From assembly GCA_040756055.1 (NCBI GenBank), contig JBFLZR010000003.1, positions 169,260 through 233,259 of the forward strand: DNA of 64,000 bases. Reading direction: 5' to 3'. The position numbers were made by a program, and so were the translations under genes. Position 1 is the stretch's first letter; each line of letters begins with the position of its first letter. This DNA comes from Candidatus Zixiibacteriota bacterium. Its GTDB lineage: Bacteria; Zixibacteria; MSB-5A5; GN15; FEB-12. Shown here piece after piece: positions 1 through 7,554 of this stretch. The notes beneath the pieces are model-generated. The model made no database searches, was not told the origin of the DNA, and saw nothing but the letters and a program-made list of their open reading frames with translations.

Positions 1-172
1 CAATCTGCCCGTAAGAGCATTTAATCGGGACCTTGACGACCTCGGTGGCCAGTTCAGTTCTGGGGGGGATGGGCAGAGACTGCTCAGCCTCAATTTCGAC
101 CGCTCCGCCGGCACCGTGTGACAGACCCAGCGCCATCAGGGCAATAGCGATATGTGGCAATTTTGGCAGCAT
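1..172 (-). CDS. Exported protein, N-terminal fragment (runs off window)
   Basis: Reading leftward from ATG at 172, 57 codons stay open to the window edge. A GGAGG lies at 180-184, seven bases before the ATG. The product begins with a short basic stretch, then a hydrophobic segment (IAIALMALGLSHGAGG), which looks like a Sec signal peptide; the mature part starts acidic and proline-rich. Only about 35 residues of the mature protein are visible, so no family can be assigned. It is transcribed divergently from the zinc-ribbon/helicase unit. Confidence 0.6.
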   Translation of the reverse strand, partial: MLPKLPHIAIALMALGLSHGAGGAVEIEAEQSLPIPPRTELATEVVKVPIKCSYGQI

Positions 173-334
173 ACAAAAGCCTCCATAAAAAACTACGCAT
201 CAGATATTGATTTGGTTCAAAAGTCCGTCGGCCGACACGCGCGACTTTCCATGCCGTAAGTCATTGTCGGAACGAGCATTAGTCTGGGGGGCGATTTTTT
301 CATGAAAAATTGGTGCGATTTTTTGAAAATGCAC

Positions 335-363
335 TTGACAACTGCACAAATGTGCAGTATTAT
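335..363 (+). promoter_or_regulatory. Sigma70-type promoter of the zinc-ribbon/helicase unit
   Basis: A perfect -35 (TTGACA, 335-340) is followed after exactly 17 bases by TATTAT (358-363). The start site would fall near 370, giving a leader of about 90 bases before the 70-codon gene at 458. The spacer is filled by a palindrome annotated separately, so the promoter is probably repressed when that site is bound. Confidence 0.7.
341..358. promoter_or_regulatory. Palindromic operator, LexA-like, inside the promoter spacer
   Basis: ACTGCACA and TGTGCAGT are exact reverse complements separated by AA, an 18-base dyad lying between the -35 and -10 hexamers. The core TGCACAAATGTGCA fits the pattern TGCNC-N4-GTGCA that I recall as the LexA box of Fibrobacter succinogenes. 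The downstream helicase would be a sensible SOS target. The dyad is seen directly; the LexA assignment is inference from recalled consensus and gene function. Confidence 0.5.
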
Positions 364-457
364 CGGTTCGCGTCGATAATTTGCCACAAAGCACCTTGAG
401 TTAACCCTCGCTGAATCAGTCGGGGGAGTTAAACCCCAGCGATGCAGGAGCTCGATC

Positions 458-670
458 ATGAACAAAGCACAATTGATAAATAGTTGTCTTTGCGCCGAGA
501 TAACAGAGGACTACGACCACCCGACCGGAGCTTTCGCGCCGGTTGTCAGTGTGGGTGATTACTATACCTATCTCAATGCGGGCACCTGCCCCGATTGCGG
601 GGCATCCATGTTTCGGCAGGGAAGGTGTTTTACGTGCATGTCGTGTGGTTTTACAAGCTGTGGCTGCTGA
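458..670 (+). CDS. Small cysteine-rich zinc-ribbon protein
   Basis: 70 residues, started by ATG at 458 with AGGAG seven bases upstream. The C-terminal part holds CPDCG, then CFTCMSCG and finally CGC, a zinc-ribbon layout. The pattern resembles the cysteine-rich tail of adenosylcobalamin-dependent (class II) ribonucleotide reductases, here as a free-standing protein without the catalytic domain. It is the first gene after the palindrome-bearing promoter and lies 42 bases before the helicase, so the two are probably co-transcribed. A DNA-binding or redox role in repair is possible but unproven. Confidence 0.6.
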   Translation: MNKAQLINSCLCAEITEDYDHPTGAFAPVVSVGDYYTYLNAGTCPDCGASMFRQGRCFTCMSCGFTSCGC

Positions 671-712
671 GCGACTTCGATTGACTACAACCAACAGGGG
701 AGGAAACAGGCT

Positions 713-3430
713 ATGCGTTTGGAAGATCTCGAAAAATACGGCATACCCGGACAGGTCATCTCAAGGCTGGCCCAAAGGCAGGGACAGAGCCTTCTTCCGG
801 TCCAGAGCCGGGCAATTCGGAAAGGGCTGATTGGCAATCCGGGCGAAGCTTTTGGCGCCAGGTGTGTCAGAATGCTTGTCTCGTCCCCAACGTCCTCAGG
901 AAAGTCATTTTGCGCTGAGATAGCCTCTATGAAGGCCCTGACGGCACGCCAGAAGACGGTTATGCTGTTTCCGCTAAAATCACTGGCCGAACAGAAATAC
1001 GAGCTTCTCTCGCAAACCTACGGTGATCTCGGCATACGCACTATAATCGTTACCGGCGATCACCCTGAAAACGACGAGCGCTTTTACAAAGGCGACTACC
1101 AGATCGCCGTGGCGATTTATGAGAAATTTGACCTTCTGCTGACAAGGTTGCTCGATTCTCTTAAGAACATCGGTCTGGTTGTTATCGACGAAATCCAGAC
1201 TATCACCGAACCGGGGCGGGGGGCGATTCTGGAAAGACTTCTGACCAAGATTCTGGCTTCGGGCTATAACCCGTCGCTGCTGGGTCTCTCGGCTGTTATT
1301 GGCGATGATTGCGGCTCGGCCGGCAAGCTGGCTGCCTGGCTGAGAGCGACTCTGATTGAAGAAACCACCCGGCCGGTCGAGTTGATGAGGGGAGTGGCGG
1401 CCGAAGGTTCCTTCCGGTACAGGCTTTTTAACGATGGTCTCGATGGCGTGGAGCCGTTTGAGGATTGCGATGCGGGCGATGAGCGCTTTGAACAGTTCGT
1501 CAGGCAAATCAAGAAGGCCGAAGGCTCGACGCTGGTATTTCTGAAATCACGGATGGAGACCGTTGACTGTGCCTTCAGGCTGGCGGCATCGGTTAACTGG
1601 CCCGAGGCGACAGCGGCTCTGGTTGAACTCGACGACGAGGAACCGTCGTTTCTGGTCCGCTCCCTTAAACAGGCGCTCACGCGGGGAGTGGCTTTTCATA
1701 GCTCTGACTTGTCGCCGCGTCAAAGAACAATAGTGGAACAAGCTTTTATAAATAAAGAGATTAAAGCCCTATTCTCAACTACTACTTTAGCAATGGGGGT
1801 CAACCTTTCGGCTGATACGGTCTATCTGGAAACCGTCAAATATTCATCGGGCAAATATGACCAGCGCCCGTCGCTGGTACCTGTATCCCGGTCGGATTTT
1901 GATAACATGAGCGGCCGGGCCGGTCGGCTGATACCTGATGCCAAAGCGGACCATCCTGGACGAGCCATCATTCTGGCGGAAACGGAGTTCGATCGTGAGA
2001 TTCTCTGGCAGAACTATATTGCCTGCGACTCCCCTCAAGCCATCCGCTCGGCTTTCGAGAGCGTGCCTGCCGAAGACTGGTTGCTGGACATGATTGCCTG
2101 CGGTTTAATCAGGCAGGGCACCGGCGAGGCTCTCGGCGAGCCGTTCAATTATACTTTTTTGAAAAGTCTTGATAAGGCATGTCCGGTGCCCGATTTCACG
2201 GCCTCGTTACAGCGGCTGATTCATTCCGGTCTTGTCGAGATGGATGCCTTGTCCGGCAAGCTTACCGCTACCGCTCTCGGGCAGGCAACAGCCCGGGGAG
2301 GGCTCAGTGTCGAAGAAACCGTTCACTACCGGCGTGCTCTCGACTCAGGCTATCCTGATACGCCGGCGGGATGGATTGCCCTCGCGCTCAGCGGCCACGG
2401 CTGGAGCCTGCCTCCGGCTATCCTGAGCCGCTTTGAGCAAACCCACAACCTGCCTCTCAAGATGCTCTACGCTGACTTTGACAACCTCGTTGATGAGGCT
2501 GTCCGCTACCTTGCGATCAACCGCAAATCGAGCCAACCCCTGCCATACCGTCAGGCGGCATCAATCAAGGCGCTCATGCTGCTCGAACAGTGGCGCCAAC
2601 TGACCCCGGTGGAAAAGCTCGAAGAGCGATTCCAGATGCACCTCGGGCAGATCATCGGCCTGGCCGAGTCAATAGCCCACCTGATGACTTCGCTCGGCGA
2701 GATTGTCCGCTCTACCGATGGGGGCTTGGCGATCACCGGTCGGCTGAAAGATTATGCTTTCAACATAAGATACGGCGTCCCGGTATCGATGCGGTCACTG
2801 CACGAACATTTCGGCAGGATACTCAACCGGTTTGATTTCGCGGCTCTCAGGCAGGCTAAAGTTGAATCGGTTGACGATCTTTTCAATGTCAGCCCGGACA
2901 ATCTTGGCGCGTTAATTAAGGGTAGTAGTAAGCTAAAGAAAATCAATGACATAATAGCTATACTTAAAGGAGAACTTGAAATGGAAGCAAGAACCTCCAT
3001 GACGGAAAACCGCTGCAGCTCGGCGGTGTCAGCATCGTTTGTTAAGCCGGAGTCAATCGAGATTGATGGCTCTTATGAACGGGAGAGGTATCTGGTGAAA
3101 ATAAACGGTTTCCCGGTCCGGTTGACGGGTAAGTCGTTCAAGTATTTCACCAAGCTGGCCTGGTCTCGCCTCAATCGGGATTCCGGGTGGATTTACAAAG
3201 AGGATATTGAGGTTGGTTTCAACCAGGCCCGGTATCTTTATCGCATGAAAGGGGAGATCAGCGCCGGGCTCAACAGTCCCTGGCCGGTGGTCGAAAACAA
3301 CCGATTGGGTTATTACCGGTTGAGCATCGACCCGTCCCGAATCCGCGTCAATGTCAACAACCTGAAAAACCACCCTGACTGGGAGGTCAGGTCGCTGGTG
3401 GCAGATAAAGACGCGGGCCGGGTCAACTAA
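713..3430 (+). CDS. Superfamily 2 DNA/RNA helicase, Ski2/Hel308-like
   Basis: 905 residues; ATG at 713 follows GGGGAGG. Visible motifs: a Q-motif-like segment near residue 31, Walker A PTSSGKS (K64), Walker B VVIDE (D159, E160), motif III GLSAVIG (191-197), the Ski2-type segment GVAFHSSDL (325-333), and motif VI NMSGRAGR (398-405). Residues around 700-755 look like the helix-hairpin-helix region of Hel308/HelQ repair helicases. Beyond about 775 there is an extra basic domain that looks like a winged helix. Hel308-type enzymes unwind stalled forks. The LexA-like operator upstream supports a DNA-damage role, but an RNA helicase cannot be excluded from sequence alone. Confidence 0.8.
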   Translation: MRLEDLEKYGIPGQVISRLAQRQGQSLLPVQSRAIRKGLIGNPGEAFGARCVRMLVSSPTSSGKSFCAEIASMKALTARQKTVMLFPLKSLAEQKYELLSQTYGDLGIRTIIVTGDHPENDERFYKGDYQIAVAIYEKFDLLLTRLLDSLKNIGLVVIDEIQTITEPGRGAILERLLTKILASGYNPSLLGLSAVIGDDCGSAGKLAAWLRATLIEETTRPVELMRGVAAEGSFRYRLFNDGLDGVEPFEDCDAGDERFEQFVRQIKKAEGSTLVFLKSRMETVDCAFRLAASVNWPEATAALVELDDEEPSFLVRSLKQALTRGVAFHSSDLSPRQRTIVEQAFINKEIKALFSTTTLAMGVNLSADTVYLETVKYSSGKYDQRPSLVPVSRSDFDNMSGRAGRLIPDAKADHPGRAIILAETEFDREILWQNYIACDSPQAIRSAFESVPAEDWLLDMIACGLIRQGTGEALGEPFNYTFLKSLDKACPVPDFTASLQRLIHSGLVEMDALSGKLTATALGQATARGGLSVEETVHYRRALDSGYPDTPAGWIALALSGHGWSLPPAILSRFEQTHNLPLKMLYADFDNLVDEAVRYLAINRKSSQPLPYRQAASIKALMLLEQWRQLTPVEKLEERFQMHLGQIIGLAESIAHLMTSLGEIVRSTDGGLAITGRLKDYAFNIRYGVPVSMRSLHEHFGRILNRFDFAALRQAKVESVDDLFNVSPDNLGALIKGSSKLKKINDIIAILKGELEMEARTSMTENRCSSAVSASFVKPESIEIDGSYERERYLVKINGFPVRLTGKSFKYFTKLAWSRLNRDSGWIYKEDIEVGFNQARYLYRMKGEISAGLNSPWPVVENNRLGYYRLSIDPSRIRVNVNNLKNHPDWEVRSLVADKDAGRVN

Positions 3431-3616
3431 ATCGACGGTATAGCCGTTTTGTGTATCCCGCTCGGTGGGTTCAGATCGGGTATAATATGTTGGAAAAGAG
3501 TCCGTAACGGGCGGCTTTTCAGTCGTTGAAATAAAAATTTGACAACGACTTATATTTCAAGTTGCTTGCGTTCAGGGATTAACAGAATAGCCGATTAATA
3601 TGCAAAACGGTGACCA

Positions 3617-6094
3617 ATGATTATAAACAGCAAAGAAAGACTCCCGATACTAGCCGCCGATAGGGAAGAAAAATACCCGATTCTCCCGTTGAGGACGGGC
3701 GTGCTTTTTCCAGGCATGATGCTGACTATTCAGGTCGGCCGTCCGGAGAATCTGGAGCTGCTCGAACAGAGTCGTTCGGGTAAGAAACAGTTCGTTGCCG
3801 CCTACTCACCATCGCGTTATGCCGAAGCTGAGGCGACGCCCTTCCATCAGGTTGGGGTGCTGGCCGAGGTACGCGATATCAAGGCCGGTTCAGGCAACTC
3901 TCAGGTGGTTACTATCGAAGGCCTCAAACGAGTCGCCATATCCAAAATTATTCAGAGCGAACCTTTTGTTATCGCCTCGGTCAACTACATGCAGCCGGCC
4001 ACGGACATGTCGAAGGAGTTGCCGGCGAAGCTCGATGAGGTTGTGGCTGTGGTGAGGGAAATCACGGCTCTTGACCCCACCTACTCGCCCGAGCAGATCA
4101 ACGTACTCCAGATGAATCGCGAAGATTTCTCGCTGGCAGCCGACACCGTGGCTGCCACCTATCATTTTCCCCTTGAAGCCAAGCAGGACCTTCTGGAGAC
4201 CGTTAACCTGGAACTGCGGTTCGACCGGTTGCTTAACTATCTCAACGCCGAACTCAGTCGCGTGGTTACCATACACAACATTAACACGAATGTCCAAAAG
4301 AGTCTCGAGGATGAGCAGCGCAAACACTTTTTGAGGCAGCAACTTCACGAAATCCGCAAGGCGCTCGGTGAGGACTTTGCCGAGGAAAAGGAAGCTGCCC
4401 GCATCCGCAATCTTATAAAGACCGCTCCGCACCTTCCGCCCGAGGTCGTCGCCCGGGCCACTATCGAGGCAGACCGTTTGACACACTTGTCGACCGCATC
4501 GGCCGAATATGGCGTGACCAAAAACTATCTCGACTGGCTTCTGGCGTTGCCGTGGGGGAGATGTAAGCCCGAGGATTACAAGATAACCGAAGTCGAAAAA
4601 GTTCTGTCGACCGAATACTATGGGCCGGTTAGTCTCAAAGAGCAGATTCTCCAGCGGCTGTCGGTCAGAAAACTTCTCGGCGGTGTCAACGAAGGCCCCA
4701 CCCTTTGTTTGATTGGCGCTCACGGTACCGGTAAGGCGGCAATCGCCAAAGCGATCGCCAAAGCTATGGGCAAAGACTTTATTCGGATGTCGGTGGGCGG
4801 AATCTCCGATGTGACCGAAATCAAAGGCACTTCGCGAACTTTCCTCGGAGCCATGCCCGGTAAAATCATGCGTGCCCTGAGAAATGCCGGCACCTGCGAT
4901 CCGGTCATGCTGATCGAAGATATCGATTATTTCAATATCGAAAACGACTCGTCTGTCAACATGGCTTTGCTTGAGGCTATAGATAATCGCATCAACTCGC
5001 GTTTTCTTGACAACTACATCGGCGTGCCCTTCGACCTGAGCAAGATAGTGTTCATTTGTTCCGTTCGTTCCTACGAAGAGATCCCGGAGCAGTTTATCCC
5101 GCGTTTTGAGATTATCGAGTTGCCCGGTTATATAGAGAGAGAGAAGATCGTCATAACAAAGAGATATATTGTCCCCAAGCTGCTCAAGAAACACGGCATC
5201 ACTAAGACCGAGTTGAAATTCCCGGACAAAATTCTCTCGCGCATAATCAACAACTACACTATGGAAGCCGGGCTTCTGGGGTTGTCACAGCAGCTCGAAA
5301 AGATCTGCCGCAAGGTGGCACTCGAAAAAGTGTCCAATAATAAAAAGTCCTGGCAGGTCACCGAGAAAAATCTGGAATCGTATATCGGCCAGCCTGTCTA
5401 TATACCGGAAAAAGCCGAAACTACGCCTGAAATAGGTATCGCAGCCGGTCTGGCCTGGACAGGCGCCGGCGGCGATCTGATGTTCATCGAGGGACTGAAA
5501 ATGAAAGGTGGTGGGGAAATCTTCACCACCGGCTCGCTGGGCGATGTTATGCGCGAGTCGATTCAGGCGGCTTTCTCTTACGTGCGCTCCAAAGCCGATA
5601 TGCTCGGCATCGACTCAGCCGACTTCAATGATTTCGATATCCATATCCATTTCCCATCGGGCGCTATTCCCAAGGATGGTCCCTCGGCCGGCGTCACGGT
5701 TTGTCTGGTAATCGCCTCGGTTATGGCCGAACGTCCTATCCGAAATGACATCGCCATGACCGGCGAAATTACGCTTCGCGGTAAAGTCCTTCCGGTGGGG
5801 GGAATTAAGGAAAAAGTCTCGGCGGCGTTCAGGGCCGGAATCTACAACGTGGCTATTCCCAAAGAGAACCAGAAAGACCTCAGGGAACTGCCAAAAGAAA
5901 TCCTGCGCAAAACCAAATTCACTTTGCTGGAAAGAGTCGATGAACTCTTCGAGACCTGTCTGCTGGATTTCACACCGTCTTCCTACACCCTCGAGAAGAT
6001 TTTCCAGGAGGAGATAAAGAAGGCGAAAAAGAAGACCCGCACCGGCAGGAAGAAATCGCGGGCGGCCAAGTCCAAATCGACATCGGGTAAATAA
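3617..6094 (+). CDS. Lon-family protease with degenerate ATPase motifs
   Basis: 825 residues with full Lon architecture: LON N-domain (about 20-215), AAA+ module and C-terminal Ser-Lys protease. The protease dyad is present: S690 in PKDGPSAG and K733 in GGIKEK. The ATPase centre departs from Lon consensus: Walker A is GAHGTGKA (367-374, Ala for Thr), Walker B is LIEDID (E434, D435) instead of LLDEID, the sensor-1 Asn of ATAN is R484, and the sensor-2 Arg of EAGVR is L554. The 25-30 C-terminal residues are a Lys/Arg-rich tail. It may hydrolyse ATP poorly or work as an ATP-independent protease or scaffold. A canonical Lon elsewhere in the genome is likely. Confidence 0.85.
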   Translation: MIINSKERLPILAADREEKYPILPLRTGVLFPGMMLTIQVGRPENLELLEQSRSGKKQFVAAYSPSRYAEAEATPFHQVGVLAEVRDIKAGSGNSQVVTIEGLKRVAISKIIQSEPFVIASVNYMQPATDMSKELPAKLDEVVAVVREITALDPTYSPEQINVLQMNREDFSLAADTVAATYHFPLEAKQDLLETVNLELRFDRLLNYLNAELSRVVTIHNINTNVQKSLEDEQRKHFLRQQLHEIRKALGEDFAEEKEAARIRNLIKTAPHLPPEVVARATIEADRLTHLSTASAEYGVTKNYLDWLLALPWGRCKPEDYKITEVEKVLSTEYYGPVSLKEQILQRLSVRKLLGGVNEGPTLCLIGAHGTGKAAIAKAIAKAMGKDFIRMSVGGISDVTEIKGTSRTFLGAMPGKIMRALRNAGTCDPVMLIEDIDYFNIENDSSVNMALLEAIDNRINSRFLDNYIGVPFDLSKIVFICSVRSYEEIPEQFIPRFEIIELPGYIEREKIVITKRYIVPKLLKKHGITKTELKFPDKILSRIINNYTMEAGLLGLSQQLEKICRKVALEKVSNNKKSWQVTEKNLESYIGQPVYIPEKAETTPEIGIAAGLAWTGAGGDLMFIEGLKMKGGGEIFTTGSLGDVMRESIQAAFSYVRSKADMLGIDSADFNDFDIHIHFPSGAIPKDGPSAGVTVCLVIASVMAERPIRNDIAMTGEITLRGKVLPVGGIKEKVSAAFRAGIYNVAIPKENQKDLRELPKEILRKTKFTLLERVDELFETCLLDFTPSSYTLEKIFQEEIKKAKKKTRTGRKKSRAAKSKSTSGK

Positions 6095-6125
6095 CCTCTC
6101 CGCTGTTATAACCTCCCTGTTTTCA

Positions 6126-6155
6126 AGGCGTTGATAACGCCTGTCAAAACTTTTT
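6126..6155 (+). terminator. Possible intrinsic terminator after the Lon-like gene
   Basis: AGGCGTT (6126-6132) and AACGCCT (6136-6142) form a perfect 7-bp stem with a GAT loop. A run of five T residues follows only after eight more bases (6151-6155), so termination may be weak. It lies 32 bases after the stop codon. Confidence 0.4.
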
Positions 6156-6234
6156 GTTTACAAACATATCCAATCAACGTATCATATTTCATCAATTATC
6201 GAACTTACTGCGACTTACTGCCGTTGGGACTGTT

Positions 6235-7554
6235 ATGTCGGGCCAAAAGAAAATAGAAACCTTTCATATCTCTACCTTCGGATGCCAGATGAATCTGGCC
6301 GATTCCTCGACATTGGTTGCAACAATGCACTCACGCGGTTATCGGCGGGTGGATGATGAAAAGGACGCTGACCTGATAATTCTCAACACCTGCTCGGTGC
6401 GTGAAAAAGCCGAGCAGAGAGTTATCGGCAGGCTCGGCGAGATATATAAATTCAAGCGAACGCGGCCCGCGCTCAAGGTGGCCGTGGTCGGGTGTATGGC
6501 TCAACGGATGGGGGAGAAGCTGCTCGAAAAGGTCCCTCACGTCGACTATGTTTTGGGAACCGACCGCATCTTTGAGCTCCCCGATGTTATCGAAGGCTCC
6601 GAGGGAACCAACCGCGTTATGACGGCATTCGGGCATGAGAATATCGATGTTATCACACCTACGAAAGAAACACCTTTCTCGGGTTTTGTTACTATCTCCC
6701 GCGGTTGTGACAACTACTGCACCTACTGCATCGTGCCTTATGTCCGTGGCAAGGAGCGTTCGCACTCGGCCGATTTCATTGTCGACTCTATCAAGAAACT
6801 GGCTGACGAAGGTGTGGTCGAGATTACGCTCCTCGGCCAGAACGTCAACAGCTATAACTGCGATGGTGTTGATTTCCCCGACCTGCTGGTAAGAACCGCC
6901 GAAGAGACTTCAGTGAAGCGTATTCGCTTTATGACCTCGCATCCCAAGGATTTTTCGTTCAAACTTGTTGATGTTATGGCCGCGCAGCCGAAGGTTGCGC
7001 CCCATATCCATCTGCCGCTCCAGTCCGGATCCGACAGGATACTCAAGAAGATGGGTCGCGTCTATACGGTCGAGCATTATCGGCGGGTGGTCGAGTATAT
7101 CCGGAGCAGATTGGACTATGTCTGTCTTACGACCGACCTTATTGTCGGTTTCCCGACCGAGACGGAGGATGAATACAGGGCGACGCTGGATATTGTCCGG
7201 GAGATTGGTTTTGACAGTGCCTTTATGTTTCGCTACTCGGTGCGTCCGGGAACCACCGCGGCGAGATTTCTCGATGATGTCCCTGAGAAACAGAAGATAG
7301 ACCGCCTCAAGAATTTGATTGCCCTGCAGCAGGAGATTTCGTTGAGCCGCAACCAGCGTGAGCTTGGCCAGGTCCGGTTCAGCCTTGTTGAAGGAAGCGC
7401 CCGGCGGGACAACCACCTGATGCGAGCCAGAACCGAAGGCAACAAGATAGTCTTATTCGAGGCTGACAATATCGAGCCCGGCAGCATGAGACCGATTCGA
7501 ATCACGCAGGCCGATGCTTTCACACTGCACGGTACGATCGAGGAGCCCAGCTGA
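6235..7554 (+). CDS. miaB: tRNA-2-methylthio-N6-dimethylallyladenosine synthase
   Basis: A radical-SAM methylthiotransferase that adds the 2-methylthio group to i6A37 of tRNAs reading UNN codons. From ATG 6235 the protein has 439 residues, the usual MiaB size. The N-terminal [4Fe-4S] ligands are C17 (FGCQMN), C53 (NTCSVRE) and C87 (GCMAQR); the radical-SAM cluster is C158, C162, C165 (RGCDNYCTYC). A TRAM-like domain closes the C terminus. An upstream in-frame TTG at 6154 would add a 27-residue extension unlike MiaB, so ATG 6235 is preferred, although its SD is weak. The stop overlaps the next ATG (TGATG), indicating translational coupling. Confidence 0.93.
   Translation: MSGQKKIETFHISTFGCQMNLADSSTLVATMHSRGYRRVDDEKDADLIILNTCSVREKAEQRVIGRLGEIYKFKRTRPALKVAVVGCMAQRMGEKLLEKVPHVDYVLGTDRIFELPDVIEGSEGTNRVMTAFGHENIDVITPTKETPFSGFVTISRGCDNYCTYCIVPYVRGKERSHSADFIVDSIKKLADEGVVEITLLGQNVNSYNCDGVDFPDLLVRTAEETSVKRIRFMTSHPKDFSFKLVDVMAAQPKVAPHIHLPLQSGSDRILKKMGRVYTVEHYRRVVEYIRSRLDYVCLTTDLIVGFPTETEDEYRATLDIVREIGFDSAFMFRYSVRPGTTAARFLDDVPEKQKIDRLKNLIALQQEISLSRNQRELGQVRFSLVEGSARRDNHLMRARTEGNKIVLFEADNIEPGSMRPIRITQADAFTLHGTIEEPS

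Noticed and set aside
3481-3544. Promoter for the Lon-like gene
   Set aside because: TATAAT at 3481 and TTGACA at 3539 are present but neither has a partner hexamer at correct spacing in the right order.
3890-5194. 434-codon open frame antisense to the Lon-like gene
   Set aside because: It is fully overlapped by a clear protease gene; the translation shows no domain and mirrors the codon bias of the sense strand.
6154-6234. 27-residue N-terminal extension of MiaB from TTG 6154
   Set aside because: The extension does not match the family and the first 80 bases hold a likely terminator tail.
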